Positions 1-11,128 of a stretch of DNA of 64,000 bases are shown one piece after another; position 1 is the first letter of the stretch; each line of letters opens with the position of its first letter. Source of the DNA: Halichondria panicea (Eukaryota; Porifera; Demospongiae; Suberitida; Halichondriidae); assembly GCF_963675165.1 (NCBI RefSeq), contig NC_087377.1, positions 2,696,978-2,760,977 on the forward strand, read 5' to 3'. The notes beneath the pieces were generated by a model. That model saw only the letters and a program-made list of their open reading frames with translations, ran no database searches and was not told the origin of the DNA. Made by a program: the position numbers and the translations under genes.

Positions 1-120
1 CAGGATAGTGACGTTGAGAACGCATTGAAATAGAAGTTTTAATTTTCGTGTTATGCTCTTCAATACGAAATGTACGAACATTTCCACCATATGAAAATAA
101 GGTTATGGAGGTCTCACCAG
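1..120. repeat. Degenerate half of a palindromic MITE
   Basis: The words caggatagtgacgtt, cgcattgaaatagaa, ttcgtgtt and tacgaacatttccaccat match the middle and right part of the MITE family that is whole at 8070-8258 and 12805-12957. The left end is outside the window. Confidence 0.5.
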
Positions 121-227
121 TTGTACATGACTGACACTAGAGTAAGGACGGCTAGTGAGACTGACAGACGAACTAGCTGGATAAGGAAGGTAGCCGGGGA
201 GCCTAGCGCATCCTCAAGCCTCATCGA

Positions 228-257
228 ACCTAGTGTGTGTGTGTGTGTGTGTGTGTG
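228..257. repeat. (GT)n microsatellite
   Basis: Uninterrupted TG dinucleotides. If the upstream gene is real, the tract starts at its last splice donor. Confidence 0.9.
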
Positions 258-309
258 ATTCATCAACGTGTATATAGAACAGTACGGATTGTGTATGCAT
301 TCTCTCAGG

Positions 310-452
310 ATAATCAACAACGCCACTTAAATAAAGTGCAGCTATCAACATTCGAATCTCCATCGCAATGCTATCATCACCACTCACTGTTAGGACACCA
401 GCTTGTGAGGTTGTGTAGGGCCGATCCCGATACATGGCTCTTATTCCAATAG
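310..452 (+). CDS. Possible last exon of an upstream gene (partial)
   Basis: After a good acceptor (ttctctcag) an open frame of about 47 codons runs to a TAG at 450-452. An AATAAA-like signal (aacaataaactg) follows near 525-533, so this looks like the 3' end of a gene whose body lies upstream of the window. A possible penultimate exon runs from about 130 to 233, before a (GT)n tract that starts with a usable GT donor. No domain is recognised. It could equally be a non-coding 3' end; the call rests only on the splice and polyadenylation signals and the reading frame. Confidence 0.3.
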
Positions 453-659
453 AAGTCCGAGCAGTTCGTAGCCGCCATTCACTTGTACTTGTGCTAATAC
501 TGTATATTGTTTATTGATTATAAATAACAATAAACTGAAATCTAATTAATTAGTCACGTGCTTTTCTGCTGAATCGACAAACGAATATTTTCCAAATATT
601 TTCCAATTCAACAATTTTTGCGCACGTGTTCTGTTTGGAGAACGTCATAATTAGTTCCC
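453..659 (+). promoter_or_regulatory. Intergenic promoter region of gene 1
   Basis: About 200 bases separate the putative upstream polyadenylation site from the first ATG of gene 1. Two E-box-like CACGTG words occur (tcacgtgctt near 553 and gcacgtgttc near 622). No TATA box is evident. Confidence 0.35.
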
Positions 660-3600
660 ATGGCGACAGTTATCAAAATGGCTACCAAAAGTCGATTCGA
701 CAAATTACAGGATCGATATGACCTCCTCACATCCAAGGCTGCGGCAGGAGAGTCTTTTCTGCCAAACACATCATATGCCAACTTTTTGAAGTGAGAGAAC
801 GTGTTTTAAATGCTGTGTGAATGTTACAAATTGAAATTATACTGTCGTCACCATGATGAATGTACAATCGTTAGGCAGTTGCATACACACTACCACGTAC
901 ACATACACATCCCACCACACAACACACTCACAGATCACACGACTACCAGTCCCTACCTAATGTGGTACCAGATGCCACTTTGTTTACTCCAAAGCCTCCT
1001 GCTCGAGTCAGCAAACTACGCCCACTATCAGCCAACACCATTCGTAAGAGAGCTGAAGCTTCTCTTGATGACAGCAAAAAGAGGCTACAAGCCATCGAGG
1101 TAAGTATCTACGTGTGTACGTGTGTGTACAAACAGTGGTTCTAAGCGTAGAAAGTGTGCTGTATTCAGCCATGCAGGAATGCACTACTGATTCAGCTATA
1201 ATGTATGTGCTCAAATAAACCCCCTCACCTAAAATGAAACGCTTCATGTACATAATTATTAAGTGATGTCAAGGTGATGTGATGTGATGTACGTACTCAT
1301 GCAAAGCCCCCCCCCACACACACACACACACAGGATCATATGTGGGGCCACCGACAAGAAGAGAGGGAGTTGAAGAGAGCCGAAATGGAAGTAGGCAAAC
1401 AAAAAAAGCAATTGCAAAGAGTCATGAAGAACTACGAATCAAGTGAGTAAAATAATTATTATGGCCCACAATTAATTTTTAATCCTTTACGAACGATAAT
1501 CTAATTGTGATTAAAGTTGGTTTATTTTATTATACATGTACATAGCACTGGTCAGTAGTGGTTTCGTTCTAAAGTTTTATAAGGACGTCCACCTATAATT
1601 ATAATCAGTTGTTTGATTGAGATTTAACGAAATTTCTGGGTATATCAGTATGTATCATATCAAGAGTAGCTACTCTTGATCATATTTACTCATAATTATT
1701 CTCCCTCCCAGGCATGACCCAGAAAAAGGTCAGTGATGGTCGCGGCCTACAAGATAAGGAGGCAAAGTTCACCCAGTACCTACAGAGGGATGTCCACCAG
1801 GCCCAAGAGGCTGGCCGGGAGAGAGCTCAAGTGGCTCTGGCTGGTAGACAGAGGCTCAACGAAGCCACTAAGAAATATGTCAGATCAGAGTAAGAAAATC
1901 ATTCTGTGTATGTATATATATTTGCCCACCACATCAGCGGTAACAATTAATTAATCACATAATAATACCATTCATTGTTTTTATAGGAAGCATTTTGTAG
2001 CCGATACAAATTATACTATGCTTTGTTCTTTTTTCTCTGTAGAAATGAGATGGGCTGGCGTTATCGTAATCTGGTGCAGGTATTAGACAGGAAGAGGTCA
2101 GAGGTCGAGCAACTTAGTCATGACTTTGAATCTAAACTCAGGGCAAAAGAGGTAATTTTAAGAAAAATAGTTATACCATACCTGTAACCGTAATACTACA
2201 ATGTTTTGCAAGTGTCAAACTTCGTGAGTGCTAATAGTTTTGCAAAATTAAGATCGCAGATACCTATTGTACGTGTATGACATCGCAATCCTTGCCTGCC
2301 TGATGCAAAAGTTGTCACATTATCACTCGCAAAACATTGTAACATCTATTTGCGTTGAGTTCAACCACAAAAGTTATGTGATCAATTATGGCTTCATTTA
2401 CGCTTTATTTGGTGGACAAGTATGCCAGGGACTTTTATATAGAAAATGCTAACTTTTAGCTGGTTGAAACTTACCAGCTCTACAGCATACTTATAGATAG
2501 AAGCGCCTTTTAACAAGGAATCCAATGGTATAATTATATGAAACTTTGAAGCATGACAAAGTTATGACAACATTGTGAAGGTCAACCTCAACACAAATTA
2601 ATAGACTTTAATACGACTCTTTTTCATAGGAGGAGCAATTCAAACTGAAGCAAGAACTGGCCCAGTTAGCAATCTCCCTTAATATGGAGGCGCACATGTA
2701 CAGGGCAGCCGTGGCTGAAGGTCATAAAGAAAGTGAAAAGGAAGCTAAGAAAGAAATACAGGTACTACATGTAGTTGTATCAAGGAATTTCTATTATTTT
2801 GTGTGACTATTTTTTGGTTTTTGTAGGATACTTATTTAAGGGAAGAGAGTTTGTCTAAGGAGGAGAGGTCAAAGGTCTCTGCTGCCAAACACTACGAGAA
2901 CACTAAACGTGTATTGAACCAATCGCTGATGAGCAAGCAAGAAACACACGCAGCCAGAGAAAGACAAGGTAATCTTTACTGTTACTGTTACTGTAATTAT
3001 ATTGACATTTTGGAGCTAATGTTGAAGTGTTGGCCAATAATTATACAGAGGTGACCTTTGTTAAGGGGTTGCGTTTGGGACCTGGTCTTTATATCACAGT
3101 GTCTCTTCCCTCAGGGGTAGCCATACATGTGCGTACATACATGTACATGATCATTGTAAACTTCTGTGCAAAGATCTTGTCTAATGATATTCTAATTTGT
3201 CTGCAGGTGGTCGGCAGTTATTGGACGTTCGCTCCAAACTGCAGAGGAATACAGAGAATAAGATGTTCACATCACTAGAGGCAGAGCAGGTTCAACTGGA
3301 TATACTGGGACAACAGAATAAAACGAAATTGGAGGTAGGCACTATAATTACATTATGAACGTACATGTACATGTAGGTAGCCTTCACAATAATATTAAAA
3401 TGTTTCTACTCTCTAGAATGTGTGTCAATGTCAATGTTTTGTCAGGCTTTTCTGCAATTTTACCGTAAGTACCGAATAATTGAAATGCCTATACATTGTA
3501 CTTGCTATACACGCTAAATCACCATAATTATTTTTGCCCTTCAAGTACATACAGGTATAGTATGTATAATTATAGTGGGTACATACTACTGTCACTGTAC

Positions 3601-4694
3601 TGTATACCGTATAGATAGAATTTTATGCGAATGAATGAGTAAACGCAGAAATATTATTCGCGAATGCTTATTAACCATGCCTAATTTAACAGTTGAAAGT
3701 TTAATTCGCAGAAGGTCTTTTTGCAGCTATTTGCAGAAGTTTCTAGCTATACGGTATTATGTATAATGTGTTGTACGGTGTGTACTAACCACCCTTCTCT
3801 CTCCACTATAGATAGCGGAAGCACGTCGTCGTGTCAAAGCAGAGGTGACACAAGACAAGAGACGGGATAAGAACGAAAAAGAATTGTCGGAATGGACTGC
3901 CCGATCAGCACTGAGGGAGAATGAAGTACGGAGGAGACAGTATGAGCAGAGACTCAAGAAGCTTTCTGTAAGTATGATAATGATCCCAGAGTTCTTGCAG
4001 TGAGGACTATAATAATTATTTGCAATCCTTAAACTCAAATTCAAATTTGCCTTTTTATGTGGTCATCTATAATTACAGACTAGGGCCTAAGAGGTAGTTA
4101 TTTTTGTCTAGAGGTGCATGGTGAGAACCTCCACCACCGACCAGTGTGGATGGGTATTATATCTGAATTCTAAGTACATTTATGTATTATTACCAGTATC
4201 TCTAACGACGGTCACCTATATGAATTACTTACTCCCCCCCCCCCATACACACACATCACACATACCCCACCTCACACCCCCACACACCTCCACACCCCCC
4301 CCCCCCACACACACACACACACACACAGACGTTGGTATCACAGCACGACACACAAGAGCAAGAGCTCTACTCCCAAGCCAAGAGTGCAGAGGCTGAGAGG
4401 AAGAAGCAATCTCAAGTGGTGGAGGTCATGCACCAGGAACTGGAGTCACTCAAACAAGCCAATGCACGGAGACTAAAGGTACAGTAATAGTTTGTTAGCT
4501 TATACAGTACTGGACCTGGCTGCCTGTTTGTTTCTATGAGAAGAAATTTCATGAACGTATCACATGCGTACTAAGATAGTAAGAACTACAATTAATCACT
4601 ATAGACATTAATGGAGCATAAAAGTCATGATGACATAACTATACATTGAAGAGAATGAATGTAAACCCCCCTCCCCACACACACCACACACACC

Positions 4695-4758
<64 letters not shown>

Positions 4759-5731
4759 AGTTAGCTGTACAAGCTCAAAAAGCAGAATCTGAGTTACATC
4801 AAAAAATCTTGAGGGAAAATGCTGAGCTTGCAAAGAACGCCAATATTCGTGAGGAGCGTCTACAGCACCTCACAATGCACCGTCTGCGCACCAAGGAAGA
4901 TCATCACCTCTACAAGGAGGTCAAGAAGGTAACAAACAGCATGATGGTCATTTTTGTTCCATGCAGTTATAAACACACTTTAATTCTGTGAAACGTACGT
5001 GTTATAAAATTATTTTATATTGGAGATAGAGGTACATAAACTGACAAATTGGTGTTTTTTCACACAAATCAAGCTGAATAAAAGAAAGCTCGGCACTAAC
5101 ATAGCAGCTGTAGCTATCAGTAGTGCTGGGTGTATGTGTGCATGATGCCTGATTGCTTTGAATTTCTCTTTTAGGCCCCCTACGAGAAAAATAAGCAGAT
5201 ATAGGGATCATTGTGTACTTTCTTGAGCACAACTCGCCTCCAACCAGAGGGTGTGACGTCATACACTGCATTTACCTAGCATCACGTGGGGCGTTGCCTA
5301 TCCCTTTCTTTCATGTATCTAGACCTAAGCCACTGACTATTGTGGGAACATAGCGGGTAATTTTCGTTGGTGAAAAATTCGGACAGCTCAGAGTGACGTG
5401 AACCTATTGCTAAATTTCATGATGCTACAATACGAACATTTTCCACCATACAAAAATAACCATACGAAAATAACCCGCTAATACGGTATTAATTTTAAGC
5501 ATGTGTGAGTGTTTGTATCATTGTACTTGTATGTTTAGCCAGGCATGTACATGTACATGTACTGGAATGTTGGTTACTCCATTGCAGCCAAAAGGGTAGA
5601 TTTTCGGCAAAAAAACCCTCCCACTAGCAGAGTTTTTCATCCAAAGATTATTTTAGTATGTCCTTTCTTACCTGCAGGAGAGGGACAGACGTACAAGGAT
5701 AAAGAACAGAACTACTTTACAGAGTGTGTAG
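660..5731 (+). CDS. Coiled-coil protein, 541 aa, 12 exons (gene 1)
   Basis: Exons by splice signals and reading frame: 660-790, 934-1099, 1334-1442, 1712-1889, 2043-2151, 2630-2761, 2827-2968, 3207-3334, 3812-3967, 4329-4478, 4758-4928, 5678-5731. They sum to 1626 nt, exactly 542 codons with the TAG, and every junction keeps phase, so the model is well supported. The product starts MATVIKMATKSRFDKLQDRY; the second Met (residue 7) is an alternative start. A short proline-containing stretch follows, then charged Glu/Lys/Arg/Gln-rich helix nearly to the end, typical of a cytoskeletal, ciliary or centrosomal coiled-coil protein. No signal peptide or membrane segment is seen. I do not recognise the family. 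The last two exons are duplicated as dead copies in each unit of the downstream array. The stop lies 264 bases before the PRDM9-like ATG. Introns 2, 9 and 10 end in CA-rich tracts. Confidence 0.85.
1659..1680. repeat. 22-bp perfect palindrome in intron 3 of gene 1
   Basis: ATCAAGAGTAG/CTACTCTTGAT is self-complementary with no spacer. Its function is unknown; it may be a MITE relic. Confidence 0.6.
2195..2350. repeat. Degenerate TTTGCAAA/CGCAAA-rich repeat in an intron
   Basis: Scattered gcaaa/ttgc words (tttgcaaaat, atcgcaat, tgcaaaag, ctcgcaaaac) resemble those at 36385-36475 and 58778-58935. Probably an old MITE family. Borders cannot be set by eye. Confidence 0.35.
4266..4328. repeat. CA/C-rich tract running into the exon 10 acceptor of gene 1
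   Basis: CA dinucleotides and C-runs take the place of a polypyrimidine tract and end directly in the acceptor AG at 4327-4328. Confidence 0.8.
4671..4757. repeat. (CA)n microsatellite running into the exon 11 acceptor of gene 1
   Basis: The repeat ends in cacacag at the 3' splice site. The same exon preceded by the same kind of tract recurs at 12401, 19879 and 27361, so this microsatellite marks the likely breakpoint of the ancestral tandem duplication. Confidence 0.9.
5351..5488. mobile_element. Palindromic MITE (TAGCGGGTAA family) in the last intron of gene 1
   Basis: The left end tagcgggtaattttcgttgg pairs with the right end cgaaaataacccgctaatac. The element is non-coding and lies in the intron between exons 11 and 12. 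A homologous copy sits at 12805-12957 in each array unit. Confidence 0.75.
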
Positions 5732-5995
5732 TATCTAATTTAGTGTACACATAGTGTTTGGTGTCAGTATTAGCTTGTAGGTGTCCTATGACTGCAATGT
5801 GTAAAGAGATGAAATTAATTATGTACCTCTATTTATCACCGCGGGTGGCCTAGGGGGAATATTTCACGCATGCGTAGTAGACACAATTCTGCAGCTGACC
5901 CCTCAGTTCTTGAAATACAGTACAATGTAAAAACAAACGCCATAGGAACCTTTCTCAAAGCGCTCATAATAGCTAATGCAAGTGGTGAGGTTGTC
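5732..5995 (+). promoter_or_regulatory. Short gene 1-PRDM9 intergenic region with a conserved block
   Basis: A block containing caccgcgggtggcctagggg (near 5838) is conserved between copy 1 and the other copies (13258, 20736, 28218), while the sequence just before the chosen ATG has indels. That pattern fits a promoter or 5'-UTR better than coding sequence. Confidence 0.4.
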
Positions 5996-8900
5996 ATGCA
6001 AGCGTCGGCCAAGAGTACAAGAGAGAGCAGCAGCTCTGAAGATGACGGGCTCTGTCCCTATGAGAGAAAACGTCTGGAGAATATAAAGAGAAATAATGAA
6101 ATGCTCAAACAACTTGGTAAGGTCTACAGTGCAGCTAGCTACCTTGTTCTAAGGGTTACTTAACCTTACCTAATAACTGCATATTTTAGCGAAAGACTTG
6201 AGCACACCCTTCCCCTTTCAGGTTTTACTGTCAAACCTGCTAAACCAGCTCAAAAGCGGCGTACGAAAAAGAAGGAAATAAACTACATACCTAGCTGCTC
6301 TAGTAGCTCTGATTCTGAGGAGGAATGGAGCCCTGAGAAGGAGGCACTAGCTATGAGGCCGAAGCGTCGAGGTGCTGCCGTTTATACTAAACTGCCATTC
6401 GGGAACAAAGAGAAAGTTCAAATTATGCAGACCATCAGTACACAAGTGGTTAGTTATGTTTTCCGACATAATTAACGATATACCGTGTAATACGGGTTAT
6501 TTCTTGGGGTTCGTATTATTTCGTATTGTAGAGCATCATACGAAATTAATATTTGAAGTGGGCAGTTCATACAAAAATTGCCCACTATATGATGCAATAG
6601 AACAGATTGGACATATCTTTGTCCCATTTTTTCACAGGAAAAGCGATTTGATAAAGTTCTCAATCCAAACAAGAAGCCCAAATACAAGCCAAAGCCATCG
6701 AAAATCCCTCGTCCCAAACCAGTTCAACCTAAACCACTACCGAGCTATTTCGATAGTGACTCCTCTGAAGGTGAATTTCTCGGGTTTGAAGCTGCCAAGG
6801 TGATACAGGAGATACCAGAGTTTGGACGCAAAGAGTTAGAGTTAAGAGCAAGGATGGAGAAGTTGTTGGCTGATAGTGAGAATGAGGAGGAGTTTATTGG
6901 CTTCACACAAGAAGATATGTAAGTTGTGTAAATGTACCGTATAGAGCGGGTAATTTTTGTATGGTGGAAATTTCTTGAAGAGATCATACGAAAAATGAAT
7001 CTACCGCAATAGATCTATCCTGAGCTGTACCAAAATTAAAAATACGAAGTGGGTAGTTTGTCTGTACCAACGAAAATTACCCGCTATACAAGTATGTAGT
7101 TGTATAAAGTCCGATTTTATATTTAGTAGCTAAAAATTGTATTTTACAAACTTATTACTGCCACAGAGGTGCTACCCTTATACCTGCTCAATTCTCCACC
7201 ATGCGCTCCTATCCCAAGAGACACAAGACACGCAAACATTATGAGGAGGATGTCATATCTGATGAGGACGAATATGTCTGTGAGTATATGTACCTAAGAA
7301 AATTCTTCAACTAAAATAACCGAAATAATTATAGAAGTTAAAGACCTAAACGTGCTGTGATTAGATTGATTGTGCGTTGTTTCATTCTAGCATGGGAAAA
7401 GTTTACCAATGATTGTCAAATTTAAAACTGCCAAATTAAAGTTTCCCTATGGACACAACGTCATGGCCATATCGTAGTAGCCACGCCTCAGACGCTAAAT
7501 TAATTATACACCAAATGGTTCATTCGCCAAATATAACACTCCCAATTTATTTTTCTACGTTAGCTCGTAATATCTATTTTTCTCTCACAGTTTGTGAGGA
7601 TTGCAATGAAGTCTACCATGGTGACTGCCCTGTTCATGGACCCTTGGGGAAATTAGACGTATCCGCTGGCCAAGACCAGGACTCAGTTATGTTCACCACC
7701 GTCCCTGTACCATCCGAAGCAACTATCAAGATGTCAGCAATCCCTGAAGCTGGTCTTGGGGTGTTTGCCAAGAAACTTATTCCTCGCCATACCAGAGTAG
7801 GTCCGTATGAGGGGAAAAGATTGTCAGTGGAAGATATGGACATGGTTGATGACACAAGCTATATCTGGGAGGTAAGTTACCTATTTTGTAAGAAAATACC
7901 CCTATCAAATTTTCTAAAGTGTTGACAGCATAAGTTGATACAAGGAATGAAAATGCAGAGTTGTATAATTTATGTACAAGTTAGGACTGTAATTAAGACG
8001 GGTGACATACATAATACAGAGATGCGATGCAGTATATTAGTTGCCTTGCACTAAGGCTCTCTCGACCATTACCGTATAGCGGGTAATTTTCGTTGGTGCA
8101 AATTTTCGTGTGAAAACCCATTATTTTAAGTATTTTGTATTATAAATTACAGCTCATGATAAGGAGCTCAGGATAAGGACGTTAATCTATTGCGGTAGAA
8201 TAATTTCTTTTCGTAGCTGTACACTATGAAATTTACGAAAATACTCCGCTATACAGTATTTATTGGCACTATTTTCTCTTGTGTTCTCCTACAGATTCGC
8301 AAGGATAAGCAAAAGGCCTATTATATTGACGGGAGAAACGCTGATGATTCCAATTGGCTCAGATTTGTAAATTGTGCAAGGTAATCCATCAATGTTTGAG
8401 TCTACTTTCTAGCTATGAATGAATTGATTTTAGCGAGATTTTGAAAGTATGCAACTAATTTCAAAGTGTGATTTTTTTCACAGATGTGAAGATGAGCAAA
8501 ACATGGTTGCTTATCAGCATTGTGGAGAGATCTATTATCGTACCTTCAAAGACGTTCAGCCTGGACAAGAACTGCTCGTATGGTATGGAGAAGAATACGC
8601 TGAAGACCTGGGAATTGGATTGCTGCCTCTGAAGAGTTAGTTCCCATACATGTACACTTAACTTTCTTCGTACTTTAGGTGAAGTAATTTTCACAGGTAG
8701 ATTTTCACTGTTTAGCTCATTTTGCTGCCATTAAATTCTGCGTAAAGTTGTGGAATTAACTAATTATTCGCAAATGGCATTGCATTTGTCAATTTTTTTG
8801 CGATTTTACCCTCATTCGCAGAAATTATTACCTGCGAAAATATTATGTCACGCTATGGTAGCCTAATGTTCTATGCACAATTATACATTCTCTAATTATA

Positions 8901-9973
8901 AGCCAATGTGATTGTGTGTAACGAATTCATTATTATTGTCTATTGCAGATAAGGTATCTACATCCAAGTTCAATAGATTATCTTCAACACTGGAAAGATC
9001 TACACCAACAAACTCTGCTACTAAGAAGCCCGGTCATGATACGAAGAACAAACATTGTTGTACCTACTGCTCCTACCAAACTGCTATTAGTGGGAATCTT
9101 AAACTCCACATTCAAACACACACTGGAGAGAAACCCTACAACTGTCATGTATGTGGGCGGGGATTCAGTACGAAGCAAAACCTGGGTATCCATTTACGAA
9201 CACACACTGGAGAGAAACCCTACAACTGTCATGTATGTGGGCGGGGATTCAGTACGAAGCAAAACCTGGGTATCCATTTACGAACACACACTGGAGAGAA
9301 ACCCTACAACTGCCATGTATGTGGGCGGGGATTCAGTCAGAAACCAACCCTGGATAGCCATTTACTAATACACACTGGAGAATGGCCCTTTGTTTGTGAG
9401 GTTTGTGGACAAGGATTCAGTCAGAAGCAACACCTGGATATACATTTACGCACACACACTGGAGAGAAACCCTACAACTGCCATGTATGTGGGCGGGGAT
9501 TCAGTCAGAAACCAACCCTGGATAGCCATTTACTAATACACACTGGAGAATGGCCCTTTGTTTGTGAGGTTTGTGGACAAGGATTCAGTCAGAAGCAACA
9601 CCTGGATATACATTTACGCACACACACTGGAGAGAAACCCTACAACTGTCATGTATGTGGGCAGGGATTCAGTCGGAAGCAACACCTGGATATACATTTA
9701 CGCACACACACTGGAGAGAAACCCTACAACTGTCATGTGTGTGGGCGGGGATTCAGTCGGAAGCAACACCTGGATATACATTTACGCACACACACTGGAG
9801 AGAAACCCTACAACTGCCATGTATGTGGGCGAGGATTCAGTGTGAAGTCAAACCTGGATGGACATTTACGCACACACACCGTGGAGAAACCCTATGTCTG
9901 TGAGGTGTGTGGACAGAGATTCAGTAGCAACTCAAACATGAACAAACACATCAGAACCCTGCACTCAGCATAG
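5996..9973 (+). CDS. PRDM9: PRDM9-like histone methyltransferase, copy 1 (type A), 761 aa, 11 zinc fingers
   Basis: Exons: 5996-6116, 6222-6448, 6638-6918, 7167-7279, 7591-7871, 8295-8380, 8484-8635, 8949-9973 (2286 nt, in frame throughout). Domains in order: KRAB-B-like YERKRLENI...LG (residues 22-41); acidic DSEEEWSP (71-78), cf. human DSDEEWTP; two EFxGF motifs (160-166, 199-205); SSXRD-like basic-then-acidic stretch (223-246); zinc knuckle CEDC...CPVH (249-263); SET domain with GPYEG, NCAR, YYRT and LLVWYG. Y320, Y388 and Y404 align with human catalytic Tyr 276, 341 and 357 with near-identical spacing. Then come 11 C2H2 fingers with TGEKPY linkers, residues 458-757. Known family role: H3K4/K36 trimethylation and placing meiotic recombination hotspots. 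Activity here is inferred. The Met at 5996 was chosen because it is shared by all copies; an upstream in-frame ATG at 5870 exists only in this copy. Confidence 0.9.
6480..6602. mobile_element. Degenerate palindromic MITE in PRDM9 copy 1 intron 2
   Basis: Starts taccgtgtaatacgggttat, with internal gtagagcatcatacga. Better-kept type B counterparts lie at 13911-14086, 21389-21564 and 28871-29046. Confidence 0.6.
6935..7094. mobile_element. Palindromic MITE in PRDM9 copy 1 intron 3
   Basis: The left end taccgtatagagcgggtaat pairs with the right end acgaaaattacccgctatac; the core contains tctaccgcaatagat. Counterparts lie at 14407-14564, 21885-22042 and 29367-29524. Confidence 0.75.
8070..8258. 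mobile_element. Palindromic MITE in PRDM9 intron 5, spanning the type A/B switch point
   Basis: The left end taccgtatagcgggtaattt pairs with the right end acgaaaatactccgctatac. Copies lie at 15548-15736, 23026-23214 and 30508-30696. The last base that differs between copy 1 and copies 2-3 (8157) is inside this element. Confidence 0.75.
9310..9645 (+). repeat. 168-bp two-finger duplication inside the zinc-finger exon
   Basis: Fingers 4-5 (helices QKPTLDS and QKQHLDI) are followed by an identical second pair, fingers 6-7, at DNA level. The same duplication is present in copies 2 and 3 (from 16788 and 24266) but absent from copy 4. Single fingers are 84-bp near-identical repeats. Confidence 0.85.
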
Positions 9974-10218
9974 CTAGCTCTATAGTTGTCATATTTTTGT
10001 CCATTCAATGTTCTCCATGCATTATTATTGTAAACTGCTCGTGTCTTATTTTTGGGGTATCTCCCAGTTGGTTGGACTCCGCCCAAGCATGCCAAACACA
10101 CCCACACAAGCATACAAAAATCATCTTTGCATATTTTTTGTAGACTACCTGTAGCTGTACTATACTGTACGTACTAGTAGGCTATTAGCTATAGTTTAAC
10201 TAGCTAGCTATAGAGAGC

Positions 10219-11084
10219 ATGTCTGCACCCAACCATGGACACGGTCGTACACCACCAGGGAGCAATGAGTCAGAAGGTATCTTGAAATGTTTATTGGAAC
10301 ATATCTAGCTTTTAATTGAAAATTAAGACCCATTGCAGTAAGGTTGTATGTTACAACCCTTTATGTGCACACACCACCCCACCCCACACACAAACAAACA
10401 CAGTACACACACACACACACACACACACACCTCACCCCCCCCACACACACACCTCACCCCCCCCACACACACACACAGCCTCAGCTGGTGCTAGTGACTT
10501 TGAGAAGCGTCGGCGTGCCTTCGAGAGAGAGCCTACCAACATACAACTCCTCACATCACCAGGCATGACCTTTGGTATGTCATCATCATCACAAAGGGGG
10601 CCGGGTCAAGAACAACCCAGGAGGTCACAAAGAGTGGAGGAGGTCAGTTGGGGGCCGGGGGAGCAAAAGAAATACATTTGTTATACTTGAAACTGCTTTT
10701 TGGATGTAGAATGTTACTAGCGAAATAATGTTGTAGTGGATATAACCAACTGTCATACAATACAACTATTTCAAGCCTGAAGTTTCGCAAATGCTACACT
10801 AATGAAAGCACCGCGGGTGCTGATGCCTCGGTGGAGGTGCCTCAGCTACATAACATAAAACTACTAATAGCTAGCTTTTATACACACATTGATTACAGTT
10901 ATCATAAACATCTTTAATTTTGCTGCATGCAATCAATCAAATAGTGGATAATGATCAAACAAATAAGTATTTACGAGACTACATGTATGTAAAAAAACCA
11001 ATATGGTTCTATACGGGCGAAATATTCAAATTAGAGTGGTGCTGTAATTACGTCAACCTTATACGGTAGTAGGATAATTTGTGA

Positions 11085-11128
<44 letters not shown>

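Noticed and set aside
5870-5995. Upstream ATG for PRDM9 copy 1 (MRSRHN...)
   Set aside because: The corresponding sequence in copies 2-4 has indels that break the frame, and similarity to PRDM9 starts only after the shared Met.
8912-8948. Start of the long zinc-finger frame at MCVTNS (also 16390, 23868, 31338) as a separate zinc-finger gene
   Set aside because: The first 12 codons are intron. An acceptor at 8948 joins the fingers in phase to the SET exon, giving PRDM9.
8984-9193. Shadow frames opposite and beside the zinc-finger exon (for example 8943-9368, 9558-9845, 9571-9903)
   Set aside because: They are frame-shifted readings of the repeated finger sequence and overlap coding sequence supported by homology.
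9061-9940. Regular 84-bp repeats as a CRISPR-like array
   Set aside because: They encode C2H2 fingers with TGEKPY linkers and have no unique spacers. The genome is eukaryotic.
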